Positions 15,743-23,636 of a stretch of 32,529 bases of DNA are shown here, one piece after another (within the stretch, counting starts at the first letter, position 1; each line of letters starts with the position of its first letter). The notes under the pieces were generated by a model, which had not been told where the DNA came from, made no database searches, and saw only the letters and a program-made list of their open reading frames with translations. Both the position numbers and the translations under genes were made by a program. The stretch lies in contig MGWK01000045.1 of the NCBI GenBank assembly GCA_001800975.1, forward strand, positions 1-32,529, in the 5' to 3' direction. This stretch comes from Flavobacteria bacterium RIFCSPLOWO2_12_FULL_35_11. GTDB lineage: Bacteria > Bacteroidota > Bacteroidia > Flavobacteriales > Flavobacteriaceae.

Positions 15743-15756
15743 ATGACTTATGTCAT
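15743..15756. promoter_or_regulatory. 5-4-5 palindrome, Crp/Fnr-type site candidate
   Basis: ATGACTTATGTCAT has perfect five-base arms ATGAC/GTCAT around four bases, the layout of Crp/Fnr-family sites. Its centre is about 70 bases upstream of the predicted porin transcription start, a position used by class I activators. It is 3 bases from the neighbouring palindrome. Confidence 0.4.
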
Positions 15757-15804
15757 ATTTTCAGAAAACATTAAAATTTATATAATTGTATTTGAGGTAA
15801 TTAA

Positions 15805-16674
15805 CTATTTGCCAAAAATCTTCAAAGCTTCATTATAAGCGCTCTCAAAGCTCATCGCATTGATATTTGTAGTCGCTTTTTGCTGATTAAAATAAGAAAC
15901 TAGCTTTTCTGTAGGCATATTTCCGGTAAGATCGTCCTTCGCCATTGGGCAACCGCCGTAGCCCATGATTGCTCCGTCAAACCGATTGCAGCCTGCTTTG
16001 TAGGCCACATCTACTTTTTCAAACCAAGAAGTTGGCGTTGTATGAAGGTGCGCTCCAAATTCAATTGTTGGATAGGCCGGAATTAAATTCGAAAAAAGAT
16101 AATCGATAATTTTTGGTGTTGAACTTCCGACAGTATCGGACAAGGATAAAATTTTTACGCCCATTTTTGACAATTTATCCGTCCAGTTTGAGACAATTTC
16201 CACATTCCAGGGATCTCCGTACGGATTTCCAAAACCCATCGATAAATAGGCAACCACTTCTTTATTTGTTTTTGCGGCGATGCTTAAAATTTCATTCAAA
16301 ATTTCAATGGACTCAGCAATCGTCTTGCCAGTATTTCGCATTTGAAAATTTTCAGAAATTGAAAAAGGATAACCCAAATAGGTGATTTCTTCAAATTGCG
16401 AAGCCTCCTCTGCCCCGCGAATATTGGCCACAATCGCCAATAATTTACTTTGGGTATTGCTCAAATCAAGTTTCGACAGCACTTCAACGGTATCTCTCAT
16501 TTGAGGTATCGCCTTTGCAGAAACAAAACTGCCAAAATCTATGGTGTCAAAACCCACACGCAACAAAGCATTTATATATTGCGCCTTGGCTTCAGTAGAA
16601 ATAAAATGCGATTTTATGCCTTGCATGGCATCTCTCGGACATTCTATAAGTTTTACTTTTTTCATGGGTTTCAA
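15805..16674 (-). CDS. hydroxymethylglutaryl-CoA lyase family enzyme
   Basis: 289-residue HMGL/DRE-TIM barrel enzyme, near the usual ~300 residues. The N-terminal catalytic motif is ECPRDAMQG (Arg-Asp pair), the metal-binding histidines are in GAHLHTTP, and the glycine loop with the active-site Cys is MGYGGCPMAKDDLTGN. The expected reaction is cleavage of 3-hydroxy-3-methylglutaryl-CoA to acetyl-CoA and acetoacetate, the last step of leucine breakdown, in the cytoplasm. Related lyases of the family could act on other 3-hydroxyacyl-CoAs. The start at 16674 gives MKPMKK; the in-frame ATG at 16665 gives MKKVKLIECP and may be the true one. The gap to the upstream exporter gene is 14 bases, so the two are probably cotranscribed, although no pathway link is evident. 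Confidence 0.88.
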   Translation of the reverse strand: MKPMKKVKLIECPRDAMQGIKSHFISTEAKAQYINALLRVGFDTIDFGSFVSAKAIPQMRDTVEVLSKLDLSNTQSKLLAIVANIRGAEEASQFEEITYLGYPFSISENFQMRNTGKTIAESIEILNEILSIAAKTNKEVVAYLSMGFGNPYGDPWNVEIVSNWTDKLSKMGVKILSLSDTVGSSTPKIIDYLFSNLIPAYPTIEFGAHLHTTPTSWFEKVDVAYKAGCNRFDGAIMGYGGCPMAKDDLTGNMPTEKLVSYFNQQKATTNINAMSFESAYNEALKIFGK

Positions 16675-16688
16675 ATATACGAAACCAA

Positions 16689-17306
16689 TTAAGAAAAAAG
16701 GATAAAAATGGCAATCCCGGCAAAAACTAAAATTTTAAACCATTTTATTTTTGAGTTGAAAGTTGGATGCGTTTTTAGGTAGGATGCAAAATTCCCAGAT
16801 AATAATGAAACCAAGGAAAAAATGATCAATGCCTGAAGCATAAACAATCCGCCCAAAACATAAAATTGGATGGTGGTGCTTTGCGATGAACTGTATAAAA
16901 AACCGGGAAAAAAAGCCAAAAAGAAAATGGATACTTTCGGATTTAACACATTCATGAAAAACCCTTGTTTGAAAAGTTTTACCAAACTTTTTCTGTCGGC
17001 TTTCTCATTCAACACCAATTCTTCATCCGATTTATATGTTAAATACGCCAAATACAATAAATAAATTGCGCCAAACAATTTGATGGCGAAAAATATATTT
17101 TCCGACTGTTTTATCAATGCCGAAACGCCAAAAGCAACCAATGTGGTGTGAATTACAATCCCTGAAACCAGTCCGAGAGAGGTGACAATTCCGTATTTTT
17201 TGCCATTGGTCATACTCTGTACCAACACATAAATAATGTCTGGTCCAGGCATAATGGTGAGCAGCATGGACGCACCAATAAACGACAAAAGAATCTCGTA
17301 ATTCAT
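16689..17306 (-). CDS. LysE/RhtB-family amino-acid exporter
   Basis: 205 residues, about six membrane helices. It shows the family marks: TIMPGPDIIYVL near the N-terminus, LFGAIYLLYLAY in the middle, and NVLNPKVSIFFLAFFPGFL after the central loop. Members export amino acids such as lysine, threonine, homoserine or leucine; the substrate here is not predictable. A promoter matching the Bacteroidota pattern lies directly upstream, and the HMG-CoA lyase-type gene follows at 14 bases. Confidence 0.9.
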   Translation of the reverse strand: MNYEILLSFIGASMLLTIMPGPDIIYVLVQSMTNGKKYGIVTSLGLVSGIVIHTTLVAFGVSALIKQSENIFFAIKLFGAIYLLYLAYLTYKSDEELVLNEKADRKSLVKLFKQGFFMNVLNPKVSIFFLAFFPGFLYSSSQSTTIQFYVLGGLFMLQALIIFSLVSLLSGNFASYLKTHPTFNSKIKWFKILVFAGIAIFILFS

Positions 17307-17324
17307 TTAAAATATTAACAATTT

Positions 17325-17357
17325 CAAAGTTATTGTTTTTTACAATATCAAAACAAA
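17325..17357 (-). promoter_or_regulatory. Bacteroidota-type promoter for the LysE gene
   Basis: On the minus strand TTTG (17354-17357) is followed after 21 bases by TAACTTTG (17325-17332), matching TTTG-n19-21-TAnnTTTG. The start codon is 18 bases below the -7 box. The -33 box lies within the T-rich tail of the adjacent terminator. Confidence 0.6.
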
Positions 17358-17419
17358 AAAAACTTGTTTCGGTATTTTAAAATAGTCAAGCCAACTATTC
17401 ATAAAAACCAAAACAAGTT
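17352..17419 (-). terminator. terminator of the TonB receptor gene
   Basis: Long hairpin: arms 17361-17386 and 17394-17419, with perfect nine-base ends aacttgttt/aaacaagtt and perfect inner aatagt/actatt around a 7-base loop. The minus strand continues with a T-rich run. It starts 23 bases after the receptor stop codon. Confidence 0.85.
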
Positions 17420-17441
17420 CTAAACTAAACTGTTTTAAGGA

Positions 17442-19349
17442 TTAAAATTTAAAATTCAGTCCCATTTTAAAGTTTCTGCCTTTGGTGGTGTAGCCAATGG
17501 TTTCCACATAGCTTTCGTTAAAAATGTTGTTTGCCTGAACAACCAACAAAAGTCGGTCTTTTATCAAATGATGGCTGGCAAATAAATCGACCAAACTATA
17601 GGCTTTTAAATTAATATTTTCTCCTGTTCCCCATTGGTCAAAATAGGTTCTTTTTGAAATATTTTTAAAACGCAGCGATAAATACGTGTTTTTTACGCTG
17701 TTGGTTTCAATTAAAGCGGTGATTTTATGTTTTGGAATGTAATCAATATCAGAATTTTTATAAATATAAGCATGGCCCAGTTTCAGGGTAGCATCTTTAA
17801 AAAAATCAAACTTAATTTCTGTTTCAACGCCTTTTGCGTTCAATTTCTCCGGAGAATTTGAGTAAGTCACCCAATCGGGCAAAATAATGGCATTTTCTTC
17901 TTCTCTGTAAAAGAAAACTGAATTAATTTCGACTTTATTTTTTAAGGAATAAATAAATCCGAATTCCATACTTTTATCTTCTTCAGGCTTCAAATCCACA
18001 TTTCCGTATTCCGAAAATAACTGATATGTGCTTGGCGCAATAAACGCGGTACTTAAAGAGGCTAACACTCTGAATTCTTTTGAAAAATTATAGGAAGGAT
18101 TCACGTTATAAACCCAATGATTTCCATATTCGCTGTGATTGTTAAGCCTTGCGCCAGCATTAATATTGAATCCTGATACCGCATTATAAACAACCGTAAA
18201 ATAAGGGTCGAAGGTATGGTAATTTGCCAATCCTTCATTGATATCGCCGTACGGACTGTTGGTTTGGTTGCTTTGCTTTTGGTAATTTACGCCAGTAATC
18301 AACTGAAATTTATCCGAAAATTTGTAATTATTGATTACATCTGCCACATAAGTCTTCCCAGTATATTCAAAATGGTCGGTGGCATTTGACCAGCTGTTAA
18401 AAATATCCAGTATCCTGTCGTTTTTGTTATAAGATACGCTTGCCGACAAAATTCCTTTCTCGTAATCAAAGTTCGAGGAAAAACCAAATCGACGTTGTTC
18501 GTTTTCGCCCTTGTTAATATCCGAATCAGAAAATGCCCCGCCGTCAAAATCATACACATCTTTGTCGTAATTACTAAACAACTGAACGTTAAGCTTCTCG
18601 TTAAATTTGTAACCCAAACGCACAAAAGTGTTTGTTGCCTTAAATTCATCGCTCTCAAATTCAACGTCGCTATTTTCATCGCTGGCATCAGACAATCCGT
18701 TGATTTTGGAAAAATTACCGGCCGCCAAATAGCTGAATTTATTCAAAATACCATTAACCGTAATATTTTGGTTAAAATCGTTCAAATCCAATTTTGAATC
18801 GTTTTGCGAATTGTTGGTTCCCAAGGAAACTTCATAATCTACAGAAATTGGTTTGGCAATAGGTTGTTTCAACTTAATATTGATAACTCCGGTAGCAGCG
18901 CCAGATCCATACAACGTGCTGGCGGCACCGTTCATCACCTCAATGGATTCAATTTGGTTTAGCGAAAGCAAACGCAAATCGAACGTGGTGTTTACGCCCG
19001 ATGGATCGCTTACCGAAACCCCGTCAATAAGCACAATCACGTGGCGGTCGCGCCCGCCGCGTATGTAAATGCTTTTGTCTTTTCCGGCTGAACTGTTACT
19101 GCCATTAATGCTGATTCCTGCGATATTGTCCAAAATATCGGCAACGGATTTCCCCTTCAGATTTTCAATCTCTTCAGGCGTAATTTGGTAAATAATTTTA
19201 CCAACGTGTTCTTTTTTGATGGCAAATTTTGTTGCGGTAACCACAACTTCGTTTAATTGCTCAATACTGTCATTTTTTTGTTGAGCAGTTAGTGACGTTA
19301 ATGCAAAAAATAAGCATAACGCACTAGCATAAAATGAATGTTTTTTCAT
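17442..19349 (-). CDS. btuB: TonB-dependent receptor, BtuB-like (cobalamin uptake)
   Basis: 635-residue outer-membrane receptor. The signal peptide (1-22, ending LTAQ) is followed by a TonB-box-like segment LNEVVVTATK, the plug domain (about 40-155) with SVADILDNIAGISI, SIYIRGGRDRHVIVLIDG and ASTLYGSGAATGVINI, and a 22-stranded-type barrel ending in NFKMGLNFKF. The size matches BtuB-type receptors rather than the ~1000-residue SusC type. The cobalamin riboswitch directly upstream on the same strand is strong evidence that the substrate is vitamin B12 or a related corrinoid. A BtuF-like binding protein is encoded divergently. TonB, ExbB/D and the inner-membrane BtuCD permease are not in this window. 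Confidence 0.92.
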   Translation of the reverse strand: MKKHSFYASALCLFFALTSLTAQQKNDSIEQLNEVVVTATKFAIKKEHVGKIIYQITPEEIENLKGKSVADILDNIAGISINGSNSSAGKDKSIYIRGGRDRHVIVLIDGVSVSDPSGVNTTFDLRLLSLNQIESIEVMNGAASTLYGSGAATGVINIKLKQPIAKPISVDYEVSLGTNNSQNDSKLDLNDFNQNITVNGILNKFSYLAAGNFSKINGLSDASDENSDVEFESDEFKATNTFVRLGYKFNEKLNVQLFSNYDKDVYDFDGGAFSDSDINKGENEQRRFGFSSNFDYEKGILSASVSYNKNDRILDIFNSWSNATDHFEYTGKTYVADVINNYKFSDKFQLITGVNYQKQSNQTNSPYGDINEGLANYHTFDPYFTVVYNAVSGFNINAGARLNNHSEYGNHWVYNVNPSYNFSKEFRVLASLSTAFIAPSTYQLFSEYGNVDLKPEEDKSMEFGFIYSLKNKVEINSVFFYREEENAIILPDWVTYSNSPEKLNAKGVETEIKFDFFKDATLKLGHAYIYKNSDIDYIPKHKITALIETNSVKNTYLSLRFKNISKRTYFDQWGTGENINLKAYSLVDLFASHHLIKDRLLLVVQANNIFNESYVETIGYTTKGRNFKMGLNFKF

Positions 19350-19399
19350 TTTTTTGATTTATAAATTAATAAATAAATCAGGTAAATTTTCAAGTACAG

Positions 19400-19436
19400 A
19401 AAAAACCATACTCAAACCATTCTCCCGAAAGTTTGA
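19400..19436 (-). promoter_or_regulatory. possible terminator in the riboswitch expression platform
   Basis: On the minus strand tcaaac (19431-19436) pairs with gtttga (19412-19417); eight bases later come six T (19400-19405). It lies between the riboswitch and the receptor start codon, where a B12-controlled terminator would be expected. The stem is only six base pairs, and translational control is also possible. Confidence 0.45.
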
Positions 19437-19440
19437 ACTA

Positions 19441-19605
19441 TACAGATTTTGGCAGGTCTCCTGGCTTGCGTATTGTTATTCACCTTCCCGTCCTGAACGA
19501 ACAGTGGCTTAAAGCTAATAACAACCACCAATTTTTGGCTAAGCTTACAGTTGCGGGAACAGCTTCGGATTTAAACCGAATTCCCTTTTCACTTGGTTAT
19601 ACAGA
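19441..19605 (-). promoter_or_regulatory. cobalamin riboswitch
   Basis: The minus strand carries the conserved elements of adenosylcobalamin riboswitches in the right order: aaaagggaa, then ctgttcccgcaactgtaag (the B12-box region, about 19545-19563), agccactg (19501-19508), gggaaggtga, and at the 3' side aagccaggagacctgcc (19451-19467). It precedes the BtuB-like receptor by about 90 bases, so rising B12 should shut off receptor synthesis. Minus-strand TAACTTTA at 19633-19640 is one mismatch from a -7 box and would place the transcript start just upstream of the element. This 358-base gap (19350-19707) holds no gene. Confidence 0.95.
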
Positions 19606-19682
19606 AGTATAAATAAGAACCATAATCTAGGGTAAAGTTAAATTAATTAAGTGTAAATACCCGTATTAAATTTCTAAAATAT

Positions 19683-19690
19683 TACTTTTG
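19683..19690 (+). promoter_or_regulatory. -7 promoter box for the btuF-like gene
   Basis: TACTTTTG matches TAnnTTTG and lies 17 bases before the ATG. This leaves a very short leader and no room for a riboswitch, so this gene is not controlled by the divergent B12 element. No clear -33 box is seen. Confidence 0.5.
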
Positions 19691-19707
19691 CCTAAATTAT
19701 TTTTTTA

Positions 19708-20838
19708 ATGAAATTACTTTCCTCATCCTTTTTTGCAATTGCCTTTACTATGCTGCTTTTTTCTTGCGGAAATGATCAAAAAAACAATTTACCAGCCATT
19801 AAAACCAATGAAAAAAGCACCATAAAATATGCGAAGGGATTTGACATTCAGCATTTTAAAAATTATACAAAACTTACCGTAAAAGCACCCTACCAAAATT
19901 CAACAGAAACTTTTGAGTTTATACTCACTTCAAACAAATCAAACACAGATTTAAACGCCATCCAAATTCCTATCAATTCTATTGTGGTCACTAGCACCAC
20001 GCATATTCCAATGCTCGAATTGTTGCAAGTTGAAAATAAACTGGTGGGTTTTCCCAATACTGATTACATTTCATCGCCAAAAACAAGAAGTTTAATTGAG
20101 AAAGGTTCCATTAAAGAACTTGGACACGAGGAAAGTATCAATACCGAATTATTGCTCGATTTAAAACCCGATTTGGTCGTTGGTTTTTCGCTGAACAGCA
20201 ACAATAAAATGTTTTCAGTTATTGAAAAATTAGGAATTCCGGTACTTTTAAATGGCGATTGGCTTGAAGAAACGCCTCTTGGCCGTGCAGAATGGATTAA
20301 GTTTTTTGGCGTTTTGTTTGATAAAGAAAAGTTGGCGGACAGCATTTTTAACGACATAGAAAAAAATTATTTGGAGGCTAAAAATATTGCTTCAAGAGCA
20401 ACTGAAAAACCAACGGTAATTTCGGGCGGACTTTTTAAAGATGTATGGAATTTGCCTGCAGGCGACAGTTTTGAAGCCACTTTTTTGAAGGATGCCAATA
20501 CCAATTATCTGTGGAAAGATTCTAAAGGAAAAGGGAGCCTTTCCTTAAATATTGAAAATGTGTTTGAAAAAGGCAAAGATGCCGAATTATGGATTTCCCC
20601 AAGTTATTATAAAACGATGGAACAACTTAATGATGCAAATGATATGTATCCAAAATTCAGTGCATTTCAAAACAAAAAAATATTCTCTTATGTGAATAAA
20701 CAAGGAGAATTAGGCGGGATTATTTATTTTGAACTGGCTCCTGCCCGACCGGATTTGGTTTTAAAAGATTTGATTAAAATTGCGCATCCTGAGTTGTTAA
20801 AAGACTACCAACTAACTTTTTATGAAAAATTGAAGTAA
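19708..20838 (+). CDS. btuF: BtuF-like substrate-binding lipoprotein
   Basis: 376-residue ABC-transporter binding protein. The signal ends in the lipobox LLFSC with C20 lipidated. The body has the features of the helical-backbone cluster used for B12, haem and siderophores: IVVTSTTHIPMLELLQ, KLVGFPNTDYISSP, LLLDLKPDLVVGFS, GIPVLLNGDW and, near the C-terminus, GGIIYFELAPARPDLVLKDL. The divergent gene is a riboswitch-controlled BtuB-like receptor, which makes a corrinoid the likely ligand; an iron chelate remains possible from the fold alone. The matching permease and ATPase must lie elsewhere. It is about 100 residues longer than E. coli BtuF, as is usual for the Bacteroidota form. Confidence 0.82.
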   Translation: MKLLSSSFFAIAFTMLLFSCGNDQKNNLPAIKTNEKSTIKYAKGFDIQHFKNYTKLTVKAPYQNSTETFEFILTSNKSNTDLNAIQIPINSIVVTSTTHIPMLELLQVENKLVGFPNTDYISSPKTRSLIEKGSIKELGHEESINTELLLDLKPDLVVGFSLNSNNKMFSVIEKLGIPVLLNGDWLEETPLGRAEWIKFFGVLFDKEKLADSIFNDIEKNYLEAKNIASRATEKPTVISGGLFKDVWNLPAGDSFEATFLKDANTNYLWKDSKGKGSLSLNIENVFEKGKDAELWISPSYYKTMEQLNDANDMYPKFSAFQNKKIFSYVNKQGELGGIIYFELAPARPDLVLKDLIKIAHPELLKDYQLTFYEKLK

Positions 20839-20857
20839 GTTTTTCAGTTAAAAAGAA

Positions 20858-20881
20858 TTTAAAGTTACAGGAGACTTTAAA
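20858..20881. terminator. weak hairpin between convergent btuF and parC
   Basis: tttaaagt (20858-20865) pairs perfectly with actttaaa (20874-20881) around an 8-base loop. It overlaps the parC stop codon and has no good T-run, so its role as terminator is uncertain. Confidence 0.3.
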
Positions 20882-23525
20882 ACAACTTTATTTGACCTGC
20901 TTCATCGGCCAGACTGTCATTTTCTGAATCTGAATCATCATCAAAAGATTCTGGACTATTGTCTATTACCTCTTCGTCATTCACTTCTACATCTTCAATT
21001 ACAGGCGGTTCGTAAGACAAAGGTTCCAGCATATTCACCTGTTTAATTTTATCTGAAGTCAGTTGGTTGCCTTGTGCTTTTATGCCCTTAATTGAGATGA
21101 ATTCTTCAAAATTTAAGAGGATAGGTTCCAAATTTCGCTTTGAAAACTGCACTTCTGCCATTGGCCGGTATTCTGTGGCAACAATTTCCAATTGCGATTT
21201 TGGATGTTCAGAAATAAATACTTCTTCCTTATTCGGATTGTCAATCATAAATCGTTTTACAAAGTATTTTTCCTTGTCACCATCATAATAAATCACAGAA
21301 ATTGGTTTTTCAGGAACCCATTTCTCCAACACAATCATATCGCTTTCAAAATGCGTGGAAAGTTCAGGTTTGATGGTCTTAATGATTCCTTTCTGGTTGA
21401 TGATCAGCAATCGGTCTTCGGGCTTAAATTCGCCCAACAATTCCCCTCTTTTATCAACATTTAAGCGTTGCACAGTTTCATCAAACCAAATTTTTCGAGG
21501 TTTCAAGGTCGAAACGCCTTCCGATTTCAATTCGATTTTTTTGATGGCATGTTTTGTGACAATGTTTCCCCTGGAACTTCGCCCTTTTATAGCCAAGTCA
21601 GAAAAATCAATATCCCATTTCAATTTTTTAACACTTCCTGCAGCGCGTAAATTAATGGTGATTGTTTCGGCCTCACCATTCGGATTCTCAGTAAAATAAA
21701 GCACCTGAGAACCTTTATTTCCCGCTGTTAAATCATATTCTTTATCACGCGTAACTCCGGTAACATTGAATCGTTTTATGTAACTCGGCCCGTTTTTACC
21801 GTCTCTGTAAATCATATTGTAAACGGTGCGCGTATCGTTCTTTTTAAACACCGCAACGTGAATAATGTCTTTTCCCACAAACGTTTTTGCATCAACTTTT
21901 GTGACCAGCATTGTTCCGTCTCCCCTAAAAACAATCACATCATCAATATCGGCGCAATCGTCAACATATTCATCTTTTTTTAGTGAAGTTCCTACAAAAC
22001 CTTCTTCCCTGTTTACATACAATTTCGTGTTTCGCATCACCACTTTTGTGGCAATAATATCGTCGAACAAACGGATTTCTGTCAAACGCTCTTTTCCTTT
22101 TCCGTATTTTAGTTTTAGGTTTTTAAAATAGTCAATGGCAAATTCTATGATATTGGCCAGATGTTTTTTGACTTCCTCAATTTTTTCTTCTAAACTTTCT
22201 ATAAATTGTTTGGCTTTGTCAATATCAAATTTTGATATTTTCTTGATGCGAATTTCAGTCAAACGCACAATATCTTCTTCGGAAATCGGACGTTTTAAAT
22301 GTTTTATGTGCGGTTTTAAACCTTCATCAATCGCTTTAATTACACCTTCCCAAGTATCCTGATCCTCAATATCTCTATATATTCTATTTTCAATAAAAAT
22401 ACGTTCCAATGAAGCAAAATGCCATTGCTCATCCAATTCATTTAACTGAATTTCAAGTTCAAGCTTTAATAACTCTACGGTATGATTTGTGGAGCGGATT
22501 AATATTTCTGAAACACCAATAAAAACCGGCTTGTTATCGTCAATCACGCAACACAAAGGCGAAATCGGATTTTCGCAACTGGTGAAAGCGTAGAGCGCGT
22601 CAATGGTTTTATCGGGTGAAATGCCGCTTGGTAAATGCACCAATATTTCAACATTCGCGGCGGTATTGTCTTCTATTTGCCTGATTTTAATAGTTCCTTT
22701 TTCGTTAGCTTTCAAAATGGAATCAATTAAAGTTGACGTGGTTGTTCCGAAAGGAATTTCAGTAATGACCAATGTTTTTTTATCAAGTTGGCCAATTTTT
22801 GCCCTAACCCTGATTTTCCCTCCTCTTTTTCCGTCGTGATACCCAGAAGCATCTGCAATTCCTCCAGTTAAAAAATCTGGAATCAGCGTAAAAGGTTTTC
22901 CCTTTAAATGTTTTATGGAAGCATCAATTAGTTCATTAAAGTTATGAGGCAAAATTTTTGTTGAAAGTCCGACAGCAATTCCTTCAGCGCCTTGAGCCAG
23001 CAAAAGCGGAAACTTAACGGGTAAATCTATAGGTTCTTTTTTCCTGCCGTCATAGGACGATTGCCAATCAGTAGTTTTTGGATTGAAAACCACCTCCAAA
23101 GCAAATTTCGACAAACGGGCTTCAATATAACGAGCTGCTGCAGCACGGTCACCGGTTAAAATATTTCCCCAGTTTCCCTGCATATCAATCAGCAATTCTT
23201 TTTGGCCCAATTGAACCAAAGCATCAGAAATAGAAGCATCACCGTGCGGATGATATTGCATGGTATGCCCAACAACGTTTGCTACCTTGTTATATCGCCC
23301 GTCATCCAAATCCTTCATTGAATGCATGATTCGGCGTTGAACCGGTTTAAAACCATCTTTTAAGGCAGGAACGGCACGCTCTAAAATAACATACGAAGCA
23401 TAATCCAAAAACCAGTCTTTATACATTCCCGTAACCTTGGTAATGGTTGTCTGATTTCCAAACTCCTCGTTTAAATGTTCTTCTAAATGTTCGTTTTCGT
23501 TATTTTCTTCATCCATAGTGTTCAA
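20877..23525 (-). CDS. parC: DNA topoisomerase IV subunit A
   Basis: 882-residue type IIA topoisomerase breakage-reunion subunit. The DNA-gate domain begins near residue 35 with DYASYVILERAVPALKDGFKP; MQYHPHGDASISDALV and the catalytic Tyr133 in RAAAARYIEARLSKFA follow. The C-terminal half is the DNA-wrapping region, less regular than in gyrase A, and the end is strongly acidic (DDDSDSENDSLADEAGQIKLF region). The enzyme unlinks daughter chromosomes using ATP hydrolysed by ParE. It follows parE with a 111-base gap and is probably cotranscribed. Gyrase A is the alternative call; pairing with a short 619-residue B subunit of ParE type favours topoisomerase IV. The second Met (residue 4) is an alternative start. 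Confidence 0.93.
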   Translation of the reverse strand: MNTMDEENNENEHLEEHLNEEFGNQTTITKVTGMYKDWFLDYASYVILERAVPALKDGFKPVQRRIMHSMKDLDDGRYNKVANVVGHTMQYHPHGDASISDALVQLGQKELLIDMQGNWGNILTGDRAAAARYIEARLSKFALEVVFNPKTTDWQSSYDGRKKEPIDLPVKFPLLLAQGAEGIAVGLSTKILPHNFNELIDASIKHLKGKPFTLIPDFLTGGIADASGYHDGKRGGKIRVRAKIGQLDKKTLVITEIPFGTTTSTLIDSILKANEKGTIKIRQIEDNTAANVEILVHLPSGISPDKTIDALYAFTSCENPISPLCCVIDDNKPVFIGVSEILIRSTNHTVELLKLELEIQLNELDEQWHFASLERIFIENRIYRDIEDQDTWEGVIKAIDEGLKPHIKHLKRPISEEDIVRLTEIRIKKISKFDIDKAKQFIESLEEKIEEVKKHLANIIEFAIDYFKNLKLKYGKGKERLTEIRLFDDIIATKVVMRNTKLYVNREEGFVGTSLKKDEYVDDCADIDDVIVFRGDGTMLVTKVDAKTFVGKDIIHVAVFKKNDTRTVYNMIYRDGKNGPSYIKRFNVTGVTRDKEYDLTAGNKGSQVLYFTENPNGEAETITINLRAAGSVKKLKWDIDFSDLAIKGRSSRGNIVTKHAIKKIELKSEGVSTLKPRKIWFDETVQRLNVDKRGELLGEFKPEDRLLIINQKGIIKTIKPELSTHFESDMIVLEKWVPEKPISVIYYDGDKEKYFVKRFMIDNPNKEEVFISEHPKSQLEIVATEYRPMAEVQFSKRNLEPILLNFEEFISIKGIKAQGNQLTSDKIKQVNMLEPLSYEPPVIEDVEVNDEEVIDNSPESFDDDSDSENDSLADEAGQIKLF

Positions 23526-23636
23526 TCCAAAATCACTCTAAAAAATATTAAATATTGAAAGTTATATGTTAAATACTATACGGTAATAAATTGATTCTTA
23601 ATACTTTAACAAATAATCAATAACTTATAACTAATA

